Assembly: GCA_947683425.1 (NCBI GenBank)
Contig: CANTUQ010000296.1
Coordinates: 310,001-374,000 of the forward strand
DNA length: 64,000 nucleotides
From: Excoecaria cochinchinensis
Taxonomy: Eukaryota; Streptophyta; Magnoliopsida; Malpighiales; Euphorbiaceae
Direction: 5' to 3'
Shown here: positions 14,483 through 22,956 of the stretch, piece by piece
Layout of the letters: each line of letters opens with the position of its first letter
How positions within the stretch are numbered: position 1 is the stretch's first letter
Translations under genes and position numbers: made by a program
The notes under the pieces: generated by a model
Database searches by the model: none
What the model saw: the letters and a program-made list of their open reading frames with translations, nothing else
Told to the model about the DNA's origin: nothing

Positions 14483-14487
14483 GTACC
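14483..14487. repeat. Target-site duplication, left copy (GTACC)
   Basis: The five bases just outside the left LTR match the five just outside the right LTR (28539-28543). They are the centre of the satellite palindrome. Five-base duplications are usual for Ty3/gypsy integrases. Confidence 0.93.
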
Positions 14488-16901
14488 TGTGACGCGCGCC
14501 GGGTCCCCGCCGCCGCCCGTTCGGACCGCCCGCACGTGGGCGATCGGGGCAATTGTGGGTCCGTCAACAGCTTGCGATAAATCGCAAGTGCGTCTATGTT
14601 GGGCAACAAAGAGGTTTCATGGAGTCGCCACCCAATAGAACATTGGGAAAGTTTCTCTCGCCTCGGAGAGCCTAAGACTTACGCATTTTATCCATATTGG
14701 GCCATGAGGCCTAGGATTAACGTCTAAGTCTCGTGACACAAGAGGTGTCTTGGAGGATAACCTCTAGCCTCTTGAGCCCAAAGACCAGAGCAAGTTCGGG
14801 ACTCCCCATTTATTCATACCTTGGCTAAGTTTATAATCAAGTTTTAAATTTAGTATTTCATCCCATTTCTCATTCAATTTTTAATGCAATTTAATTAAAC
14901 GCATATCAAACATATAAATAAAGCGGTAAATAAAATAAATGAAAGCAAAATAAATTACAATAAAACTAGGGGCGGAATACAACCCCCATTTGTAAATAAA
15001 ATACAACTCATGCATAAATCGAGTTATTTATTAAAAATGAGAACGTTGGTCCCCTCATGCATAATTAAAGAAAACAATTTTAAAGTGACAATTTATTTTG
15101 GATAAAAAAATCTAGGACATTGGTCCCATTTTTATTAAATAAAATCCAATTTAGTTTAGTAGAAATCTTTTTGGTGATTTTCTTAATTTACGTGCATGGA
15201 AATAAATTTATTATTACAAATTACATAATAATCAATTAAACCAAAATAACAAAAAGCAACAAAAATAATAAACAACTCCCAAATGGATCTTCAAATCTTC
15301 ATGGGCTCCCACTTGGTATGGAAAAGACTCACACATAAAAAATAAGTATTGAAATAAAAGAAACAAATAAAAGCCATGTTAGTAATAAAAATGAGTTAAA
15401 CATACTATAAAATAAAGTAAATAAAAAAGCATCATGTATGACAAGCCACTTAAAATGTCATAATAAAAATATGCAATTTAACAAATTAACAAGTTAACAT
15501 GCATCTAAAATATAACATAATAATAATAAAATTCAATATGCATAAAAAATAAAGCATGCATAAAACATATTAATAATAGCAATAATATCCAACATGCATA
15601 AAAAGCAAAGGTAATAATAAAATCAACATGCATAAGAAATAAACAATAATAGTAATAATAAAATTAAACAAGAATAAGGATAATAATAATAATACTACTA
15701 ATGATGGTAATAACTACAATAATAATAACACAATAATAACAAAGAATATGAACAATCAAACCTAATAATAATAATAATAATAATAAAAGAAGATAAACAA
15801 TATGAACAACATGAACAATTCAATTAAATAATATGAAAAAAAAAAAAATAATAGCATGAACAATTAAAGAAGGAATAAGAAATATGAACAATTAAACCAT
15901 AGATCTAAAAGAATTTACATGATAATCAATTGAATAAAAGCAAAAGAATAAAAAGAAGAACAAAATGATAGAACTAAAAGAATTTACATGTTAATTAATT
16001 AAATAAGAAAGAAATGAAATTAAAAATTAAACTAAGAAATTGAGCCAAGAATGTTTACCCTCAAAATTGATCTTGAAAAAATGAAGGTAGATGATCCAAT
16101 TCCTTGTGTTGATTTGAAAAAATATGATTAGAAAGATAAAATTTTGAAAGATAAATTTTACTCAAGATCAAACAATTAGTTTATTTGTCTTAAAGTAAAA
16201 AAGTTGTCAATTGAAAATAAGAAAAATTCTCAAGAACAAAAATTGTTATCTTTTGTCTCAAGAATTGCTGGAAATTCCTTTAGAAATTGAGAGAATTTGG
16301 TTGAGAGAAGAGAGAAGAAAAAAAATGTTTTCTAAAGAAAAATCTCCCCTAATTCTCTCTCCAAAATTCTTTTTATTCCCCTTAAAATTCAGATTTTTTT
16401 AATTAAGAAATTAAATTAATTTAATTCCCATAATTACAAAAAATCACTGAATTTATTGGGTTGGAAGATAGAAGGATTTTTGCAAAAAAAATGAGTTAAA
16501 AAGCATTTAAAATGAAGAAGTTATGGCCAAAATGGCCAAAATAGGCAAAACGGACGAACAGGGGTGCAGAGGGGCCACCGACGGCCTGCCCGTCTGAATG
16601 AGTGACCGACGGCCTGCCCGTCTGAATGAGTGACCGACGGCCTGCCCGTCCCTCGCGCGGAATTTTTTTTTTTTTTTTTTTTTTTAAATATAATAATTTA
16701 AAAACTCACTTTTTTCCCTCACAAAATAAATTTTAAAATACTTTAAAAACATTTTTAGAATACATTTTTATTTAATTTTAAAATAACAAATCGACAAGGA
16801 AATCGTCATCTCCAACTTCATTCTTTTTGCCTATAGATCGGCACACTTAATTTCATCATTGGGTAATCCTGATCTTGGCTACTCGGGACCCGGTGTCTAC
16901 A
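14488..16901 (-). repeat. 3' LTR of the element (left-hand copy, 2414 bp)
   Basis: This is the same LTR as 26178-28538 and longer by 53 bp. The length gap is fully explained by two extra 28-bp units (+56), a poly-T shorter by 3 and two one-base homopolymer changes that cancel. Substitutions against the other LTR lie near 14785 (c/t), 15838 (a/c), 16078 (a/g) and 16403 (t/a). As the downstream LTR it should supply the polyadenylation signal. Short open frames on both strands inside it have no recognisable content. Confidence 0.95.
16578..16650. repeat. 28-bp minisatellite inside the 3' LTR
   Basis: Two full units start with 'ccgacggcctgcccgtctga' and end 'atgagtga' (16578-16605, 16606-16633); a 17-bp partial unit follows (16634-16650). 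The other LTR has only the 17-bp partial at the matching place (28268-28284). Confidence 0.9.
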
Positions 16902-16916
16902 GTTGCCCCCAATTTT
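16902..16916 (-). promoter_or_regulatory. Polypurine tract next to the 3' LTR
   Basis: On the minus strand AAAATTGGGGGCAAC lies directly before the TGTAGACACC start of the 3' LTR. Purine-rich runs here resist RNase H and prime plus-strand DNA synthesis. The tract is short and broken by TT and C, but its place is exact. Confidence 0.75.
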
Positions 16917-17041
16917 GGGGAGGCTAGTGTGTGGGTGCCTAGGTGAGCCAAAATTCAGAAAAAGGAAAGAAGCGCGTACCTGAGGCTGCCACCTTCCAGC
17001 TGCTCCCTCGAGAACAGTGCTGTGATTCATCCTCTTGAGTT
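16917..17041 (-). other. Short spacer between hairpin array and polypurine tract
   Basis: About 125 bp of unique sequence. A minus-strand frame of 85 codons crosses it and the LTR border (16818-17075) but has no recognisable content and is probably chance. Confidence 0.6.
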
Positions 17042-17612
17042 GCACTGAGTCGCTGACAAGACTACAGAGTGCCAAGGAACCATCCTAAGACGGTGATGCG
17101 CCGAGTCGCTACCAAGACTACAAAACGCGAAAGATAAATCGCACCGAGCCGCTGACAAGGCTACAAAAAGTGCGCTGCACGGAGTCGCTGACAAGACTAC
17201 TAAACATACAGTTGCTATCTTCAGATAGCGATGCGCCGAGCCACCACCAAGACTACTAAAAGCGCAAAACGAAAGAAACTACACCGAGCCACTACCAAGG
17301 CTACCAAAAGTGTAGCCACCATCCATAGATGACGATGCGCCGAGCCTGCTACAGGCTACAAAAAACGCAAAAGGAAGATTGCACCGAGTCTGCTACAGAC
17401 TACAAAAAGTGCAAAAAGAGAACTGTACCGAGTCTGCTACAGACTACTAAAAGTACAGCTGCCATCCGTAAATGACGATGCGCCGAGCCTGCTACAGGCT
17501 ACAAAAACGCAAAAGGAAGATACTGCACTGAGTCTGCTACAGACTACTAAAAGCGCAAGAGATGCCCTCTTAGAGGACTGCACCGAGTCTGCTACAGACT
17601 ACCAAAAGCGCA
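17042..17612 (-). repeat. Array of 12 related hairpins in the 3' noncoding region
   Basis: Twelve units of about 32-37 nt are spaced about 40-60 nt apart and grouped in sets that begin 'ccatc...gatgcg' (near 17080, 17211, 17324, 17464). Each has an inner stem AGYC.../...GRCT around a short loop; in the later units it is a 6-bp stem, AGTCTG-CTA-CAGACT or AGCCTG-CTA-CAGGCT. Eleven also have an outer stem of 3-6 bp, for example GCACT/AGTGC, CGCAC/GTGCG, CTACAC/GTGTAG, CTGTAC/GTACAG, TGCG/CGCA. Stem bases change in pairs between units. Units lie at 17042-17072, 17098-17128, 17140-17174, 17183-17198 (inner stem only), 17232-17266, 17279-17315, 17336-17369, 17379-17414, 17423-17458, 17479-17511, 17524-17557 and 17579-17612. 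Tandem repeats between pol and the 3' LTR are usual in Ogre-like elements; the paired changes are my observation. Confidence 0.85.
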
Positions 17613-18915
17613 AGGGATAAAGAGATTAGTCTCCTAAGAGACCTCGGAGAATTACCTCTTAAGAAGTCTCGAAGATTTGCCAGCGTAGATTCTATCTTGA
17701 CCTGATTGCCCAACAAGGGCGAGTGCCAACGTTGCCGTCCTTGACCAGCTTTATGTGTGTGGTCTTCATTTGGACTTTCCTGCAAAGCTGTGTGCACAGG
17801 AATATATACAACAGATTGTGCATGCAAGTGTAAATTACCATATGCAGATGTTTGCTAAAGAATGGTATGAAATGCATGCAAAAATGAATAGACCATGTTC
17901 TGAGTGGTTAAGGGTCCGTTGAGGATATGGCTTGGCCGCTCCACCATGCCCCCTGAGGAACTAGAAATGGCATCTTTGCTTAGGGACCCTGACCCTTAAA
18001 CTCTTCAAAGAGAACCATCAAGTGTGCATCTTTGCCCCCCGGTCAATGAGCATATGCCCGAGATTCTGACTCATGTCCTGAATTATGTCTTATCTCGTTG
18101 AAAGGAAGATCATCCGAAATATGCTGCCTTATTGCTCCAGGCATTGTTTTAAAGATAGTGCGTCCCTTGTGGATTTTCACACTAGCTTTTCTTTGTGGGA
18201 AATGCGTCCCTTTAGGGATTTTCACATAACCCTTTGCCTAATTTTTGCCTGGCATGGACCTAACCCAAACCAGCGGCTTTTATTTTTTATATATTTTTTT
18301 TTTGTAGGGCAGACTGCCTGTCTCCAGGTTTTCACCCTGCCCTTTGGCCTAACTTTTGCTTAGAGAGCCAATTACGGTTTTCATCTCTAACGGCCTTTTT
18401 TTTTATTTTATTTTTTTATTTTTTATTTATTATTTTTTATATTTTTTTTTAACTGCAAGAGAAAGCTATTATTCCCTTACGGGTGACTAGCACACATCTG
18501 CTAAGATATCTTCCGATAGAATGAGTAGACAATAGTCATTAGATACATAGATGATAAGTCTCTTTTTAAGACAGAACTAAAAGAACAATGAAAATGTAAA
18601 CTACATTCTTTTATTCATTGCAAAATTGAGTACATTTCTATATAATTTCATCATACATGATCCTTATTTAACAAGAATTCAAAAGCACAAGACTACACCT
18701 AATCTCGGAATAGATCTTGTAAGCATCAAACTCCTGTTATCAATCGGCCCTCTCGGGTTTTCTCGATTGAACATTTTCTCTTGGCCCTTAATTTTTGCCC
18801 AGGATGCCTTTTTTCGGTTTTCACCCTGACAGGGCGCCCAATTTTAGCAAGGCCGCCTTTTTTCGGTTTTCGACCTGCGGGGCATTTATTCTCTTCTTTT
18901 CATTTTTTTTTTTTT
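17613..18915 (-). other. 3' noncoding region of the element between pol and the hairpin array
   Basis: There is no coding sequence I can support; frames here are short and carry no known motif. It contains T-rich runs on the plus strand (18280-18305, 18395-18450, 18900-18915) and degenerate direct repeats of 'ggttttcaccctg' type with nearby 'aatttttgcc' (18170-18360 and 18765-18890), the clearest pair being two 'cttttttcggttttc' copies near 18808 and 18858. Another small inverted repeat (gtctcctaagagac) lies just below the hairpin array. Confidence 0.7.
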
Positions 18916-21900
18916 TTAGCCATGGAACCTTTTTAGTCTATCGACATTGACCGGGTCTTTAAACTCATTCCCATCACTGTCTGCCAAGATTGCTGCTCCC
19001 TTTGTTAGCAACTTTTTCACAATAAACGGACCTTCCCAGGTCGGTCTGAATTTTCCTCGTATGTCTGGCACTCCCGGCCTCATCATCTTAAAGACCAGGT
19101 CCCCTTCCTTCAACGGGTGCTTTCGTACCTTCTTGCCAAAGGACCGAGCTAGTCTCTTCTGATAAACTTGATTGTGATAATAGGCTCTCAACCTATCTTC
19201 ATCCAACAGATTCAACTGCAACAATCGCTGTTGTGCCCATTCTGTCTCCGGAATCTCGGCTTCCATGACTACCCTTAAAGATTTCAGCTCAATTTCAATC
19301 GGCAGAACTGCTTCGGTTCCGTATACCAGGGAGAACGGTGTTGCTCCCGTAGAGGTTCTGACTGTGGTTCTATAACCCCAGAGTGCAAAAGGCAGCTTTT
19401 CCGCCCAATCTTTATAGCTCTGAACCATCTTGGCCAATATTCTTTTCACATTCTTGTTTGCAGCTTCCACCGCACCATTAGCTTGAGGACGGTAAGGAGA
19501 AGACTTGTGATGTTGGATTCCGTACCTTTGAAGCATCTGTTTAGTTTCTGCTAAGAATTGCACCCCATTATCAGATACAATATGGTGTGGGAGGCCACAT
19601 CTGCATATCAAATTCCTCTCGATGAACTTAGCCATATCCCTAGCATCAATCTTCTTGAAAGATTCAGCTTCGACCCACTTAGTAAAATAATCAATGGCAA
19701 CTATAATGAACCTGTGCCCATTAGACGCTGTAGGACGTATCTCGCCTATGATATCTATCCCCCAAGCTGCAAATGGCCATGGAGATGTCAAATTATGTAG
19801 CTCTGAAACTGGGACATGCCTTAAATTCGCGTATTGCTGGCATAACTGGCATTGCTTCACATATTTTGAACAATCCGTATCCATTGTGAGCCAATAGAAT
19901 CCTTGGCGCATGATCTTCTTCGCTAAGGCTAAACCATTCATGTGAGCTCCACAAACTCCGGCATGAACCTCTTCCATAACCTTTTCAGCTTCTTTCTCCA
20001 CCAAACATCTTAACTGGATACCATCAACTTGTCTCTTGTATAAAGTGCCATTTACACTGATGAACTGAGTGGACAACTTTCGAATCATCCTCTGGTCTTT
20101 CTCGGTGGATTCCTCTGGAAAAATTGACCGTTCTAAATAATTCTGAATGTCATAATACCAAGGGTTTCCATCAGTGGCCCCAACATCCATCACCTGCTCA
20201 GCTTCAAAACAAGGCTTTTCCGAGCTAGAGATTAGCACGGGTTTCATAGTAACCCCTGTTGGATTATCCCACATGGACACTAGTGTCGCTAGAGCATCAG
20301 CCAATTGATTTTCATCCCTGGGGGTGAAGTGAAAAGTGCAAGTCTCAAACTGGCTGCTCAACATTCTCAAGTGCTTTACATAAGGTAACAACCTCTCTTC
20401 CTTAACTGACCATTCCCCTCTGATCTGATGAATTACTAATGAAGAATCTCCGAAGACTTCTGCGGTCTTTGCCCCCAGAGCCAGCAGTGCTTCCAATCCG
20501 AAGATGCAAGCTTCATATTCAGCTTCATTATTGGTCGCCTTGTACCTCAACTTTTTGGCTAATGGCAGCTTTTCACCATCCGAGGTCGTAAGAATGATCC
20601 CTGCTCCTGCCCCTTTATTGTTAACTGCCCCATCAAAGAACATCTGCCACCCTTGTACTGCTATGGCCATGACATCTTCATCTGGGAAATTGTATTCGAA
20701 TTGGTCTCCCTCAATAGGATGCTCAGCCAAGAACTCAGCTACAGCTCTTCCTTTAATGGTTTTCCTGGTGATGTATTCGATATCGAACTCCTGCAATAGT
20801 AGTAACCACCTTCCCATCTTTCCCAGCAAAGAGGGCGCTTCCTGAAGGTACCTAAGCGGGTTATGCTTGGCAACCGCTTGTACACTGAAGGAATGAAAGT
20901 AGTGCCGCAACTTCTTAGAAGCCCAAATAACTGCTAAGCAAATCTTTTCCACTTCCACATATTTGGCTTCATATGTCAGGAATTTCTTGCTAAGATAATA
21001 AATAGCAAACTCTACCCCAAAATCATCCTCCTGGGCCATCATGGCACCCACTGAATTGTCTTTTATAGCCAGATATAAGATCAGTGGCTTGGCATGCCGT
21101 GGTGGTCTTAAAACTGGAGGATTCAGGAGATAATCCTTAATAGTATCAAAAGCCAATTGACAATCATTATTCCACACCACCGGCTGATTCTTCCTAAGAA
21201 GCTTGAAGATGGGCTCACATACTGAAGCCAGCTTGGCAATAAACCGGCTGATGTACTGAAGCTTTCCCAGGAAACTTCTAACCTCTTTCTCTTTTTGAGG
21301 CACTGGCATCTCTCTGATGGCCCTGACCTTGTCGGGATCTACTTCAATTCCTCTCTGGCTTACCACATGGCCTAACAGCTTACCCGAGGTAACTCCAAAA
21401 ATGCACTTCTTGGGATTGAGGCGTAGATCATACTTATTGATCCTTTGAAAGAACTTCTCTAAAGCCTCAAAATGACCTTCTCTGGTAGCTGACTTGATCA
21501 TCATGTCGTCAACATACACCTCCACTTCTTTGTGGATCAAGTCATTAAGAACTCTAGTGGCCATTCTTTGATAGGTTGCTCCTGCATTCTTTAATCCGAA
21601 AGGCATAACCCGGTAAGCAAATGTACCCCATTCGGTGATGAAGGCTGTCTTGATCCGATCCATTATCTTGTTAAGAATTTGATTGTACCCTGCGTACCCA
21701 TCTACGAAACTATACATCATACAAGCAGCGGCACTATCTACCAGCACATCAATATGAGGCAGAGGAAAATCATCTTTCGGGCAGGCTTTGTTCAGGTCCC
21801 GATAGTCCACACATACTCGAACTTTTCCATCCTTTTTAGCCACAGGAACCACATTAGCCAGCCACGTCGGGTATTTAACCTCCAGTAGAAACTTAGCCTC

Positions 21901-22821
21901 AATCTGCTTATGGATTTCCTCTTTCACCTTCTGAGCCCATTCCGGCCTAAGTCTTCTGAGCTTTTGCTTGACCGGTTTACTCTCTGGGTACGTTGGAATG
22001 GCATGTTCGGCTACATCTCGATCAATTCCCGGCATGTCCTTGTAGGTCCAGGCAAAGACTTTTTCATATTTTTTCAATATTCTCTCAAATTTTAGCCTCT
22101 CCTCAGGAGTTATATCTGATGCTATCAAAATTTCCTTTGGATTCTCCAAAGTTCCGAGATTAAATGCAGTTGTGCTAGTTGAGTTAATGTCAAAAATGAA
22201 TGCATCATGTTTATGATCATGAGAAATGAAATCATCAGAAACATCACACAAGTAAGCAAAGTTGTTCATCTCATTAATGTAATCAGAAACATTAACATTG
22301 TCATTAAAAAGTTCTGGCATAAAAATAGCATCTAAGTAACTACTATCCTCATCCTTTGTCGATGATGTCGTTGCAGCTAATTGGGCTTTGACTTCTTGAC
22401 TTGGTGGAGGCTTTTCAACTACCTCCGGCGAAATCTTCAAATCTTCAAATTTCAGCTCTGGCCCTACCATCTTTTCCTTTCCCTTAAGTCTGATGGCTAA
22501 TAGCTTATCAGTAACAATCTCCTCAGGCTCATTCCTGTCCCAGATACTGCACTGAGTCATGATCTCCTCATCCCAGAAGTTCTCTGCAGACTTGATAACT
22601 CCAACATCCCAGTCGAAGACGTCATTAAAGATTTCAAACCCCGGAATGATCTTTCCATCCACCCACTGAGACTCTTCCTCTCCCATGTAAGCACAAATTG
22701 AGGATGAGGAAACAAAACTCTCTAAAATGTGGGGAATCTTCTCCGACACTTTCTTCTTACCATGCTCTCCTTTGTAGCCCAGACCTTTCCGATCTTTCTG
22801 GCCTTGTGTGGTGATAGCATC
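18916..22821 (-). CDS. pol: Pol polyprotein: reverse transcriptase, two RNase H domains, integrase
   Basis: The frame is open from just after the UAG at 22822 to a TAA at 18916 (1301 codons). It has no ATG at its head and is expected to be expressed as part of gag-pro-pol. It copies element RNA into DNA and inserts it. Order: an acidic linker; RT with 'KKDGKVRVCVDYRDLNKA' and catalytic YVDD (21505-21516); a first RNase H whose opening catalytic Asp is missing ('LILYLAIKDNSVGA'), followed by 'YLSKKFLTYE'; a second, RNase HI-like domain with 'FFDGA' (Asp at 20632-20634), 'NNEAEYEA', 'FGDSS' and 'ADALA'; and an integrase with an HHCC zinc region ('HAGVCGAH', 'CQLC'), catalytic Asp 19753-19755, Asp 19570-19572 and Glu 19465-19467 about 35 residues on. 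A GPF-type 'WEGPFIV' closes it, without a chromodomain. No frameshift is seen. The dual RNase H places it in the TAT lineage. Confidence 0.94.
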   Translation of the reverse strand, partial: DAITTQGQKDRKGLGYKGEHGKKKVSEKIPHILESFVSSSSICAYMGEEESQWVDGKIIPGFEIFNDVFDWDVGVIKSAENFWDEEIMTQCSIWDRNEPEEIVTDKLLAIRLKGKEKMVGPELKFEDLKISPEVVEKPPPSQEVKAQLAATTSSTKDEDSSYLDAIFMPELFNDNVNVSDYINEMNNFAYLCDVSDDFISHDHKHDAFIFDINSTSTTAFNLGTLENPKEILIASDITPEERLKFERILKKYEKVFAWTYKDMPGIDRDVAEHAIPTYPESKPVKQKLRRLRPEWAQKVKEEIHKQIEAKFLLEVKYPTWLANVVPVAKKDGKVRVCVDYRDLNKACPKDDFPLPHIDVLVDSAAACMMYSFVDGYAGYNQILNKIMDRIKTAFITEWGTFAYRVMPFGLKNAGATYQRMATRVLNDLIHKEVEVYVDDMMIKSATREGHFEALEKFFQRINKYDLRLNPKKCIFGVTSGKLLGHVVSQRGIEVDPDKVRAIREMPVPQKEKEVRSFLGKLQYISRFIAKLASVCEPIFKLLRKNQPVVWNNDCQLAFDTIKDYLLNPPVLRPPRHAKPLILYLAIKDNSVGAMMAQEDDFGVEFAIYYLSKKFLTYEAKYVEVEKICLAVIWASKKLRHYFHSFSVQAVAKHNPLRYLQEAPSLLGKMGRWLLLLQEFDIEYITRKTIKGRAVAEFLAEHPIEGDQFEYNFPDEDVMAIAVQGWQMFFDGAVNNKGAGAGIILTTSDGEKLPLAKKLRYKATNNEAEYEACIFGLEALLALGAKTAEVFGDSSLVIHQIRGEWSVKEERLLPYVKHLRMLSSQFETCTFHFTPRDENQLADALATLVSMWDNPTGVTMKPVLISSSEKPCFEAEQVMDVGATDGNPWYYDIQNYLERSIFPEESTEKDQRMIRKLSTQFISVNGTLYKRQVDGIQLRCLVEKEAEKVMEEVHAGVCGAHMNGLALAKKIMRQGFYWLTMDTDCSKYVKQCQLCQQYANLRHVPVSELHNLTSPWPFAAWGIDIIGEIRPTASNGHRFIIVAIDYFTKWVEAESFKKIDARDMAKFIERNLICRCGLPHHIVSDNGVQFLAETKQMLQRYGIQHHKSSPYRPQANGAVEAANKNVKRILAKMVQSYKDWAEKLPFALWGYRTTVRTSTGATPFSLVYGTEAVLPIEIELKSLRVVMEAEIPETEWAQQRLLQLNLLDEDRLRAYYHNQVYQKRLARSFGKKVRKHPLKEGDLVFKMMRPGVPDIRGKFRPTWEGPFIVKKLLTKGAAILADSDGNEFKDPVNVDRLKRFHG

Positions 22822-22824
22822 CTA

Positions 22825-22956
22825 CAGCCCTTGCGAGTTTTTACCCAGACCAGCCCCTGGGAGAAAGTGCATCTTCTTCATCATATTCACCACTAGAGGA
22901 CTATCTGCCAAGCCCTGCTCCTCACCTATCATCGATATATGAAAACCATTGAATGG
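22825..22956 (-). other. In-frame link between two UAG codons (protease-RT junction)
   Basis: These 44 codons are in the same frame as gag-pro above and pol below, bounded by UAG at 22957-22959 and UAG at 22822-22824. The translation looks like real polyprotein, with 'FLPGAGLGKNSQG', a glycine-rich G-patch-like motif often seen at this point in TAT polyproteins; a related 'KGLGYKG' follows below the second UAG. Both stops would be CAG (Gln) with one C-to-T change, and CAG is a CHG methylation site in plants. Alternatives are an intron, since 'ATAGGTGAGG' resembles a 5' splice site here, or leaky UAG decoding. Confidence 0.7.

Larger units (their letters stand above)
1..14487. repeat. Satellite DNA array, left part (167/176-bp monomers)
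   Basis: About 85 head-to-tail monomers fill this stretch without interruption. Each holds a fixed order of landmarks: HindIII site (aagctt), 'cacaacgcatcggg', 'cctcgtcggg', 'tttttacgga', a palindrome around GTAC, 'aaaaatcgtaaaaagtgg', a BamHI site (ggatcc) and 'aataattcgggag'. Monomers are 167 bp, or 176 bp when 'ctgacgaat' is present after 'ggat'. This part is the more varied one: palindrome centres are tacccc, tactcc or tacacc, and many monomers carry private variants shared only with distant blocks. I do not recognise the satellite family. Lengths near a nucleosome repeat fit a centromeric, pericentromeric or subtelomeric satellite; which one cannot be told here. Minus-strand open frames of about 115 codons cross monomer borders only because 167 and 176 are both 2 modulo 3; they are not genes. 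Confidence 0.97.

Noticed and set aside
1..14487. A CENP-B box in the monomer
   Set aside because: 'attcgggagaacttgatcgg' looks partly similar, but the spacing of TTCG and CGGG does not fit the known box.
14421..14609. Small minus-strand frame at the LTR end (also 26111-26299)
   Set aside because: It is present in both LTRs, crosses the LTR border into unrelated sequence at one copy, and has no recognisable motif.
16211..16402. Plus-strand 63-codon frame in the LTR
   Set aside because: It lies in AT-rich LTR sequence, is lysine-rich by composition, and changes length in the other LTR through a poly-A difference.
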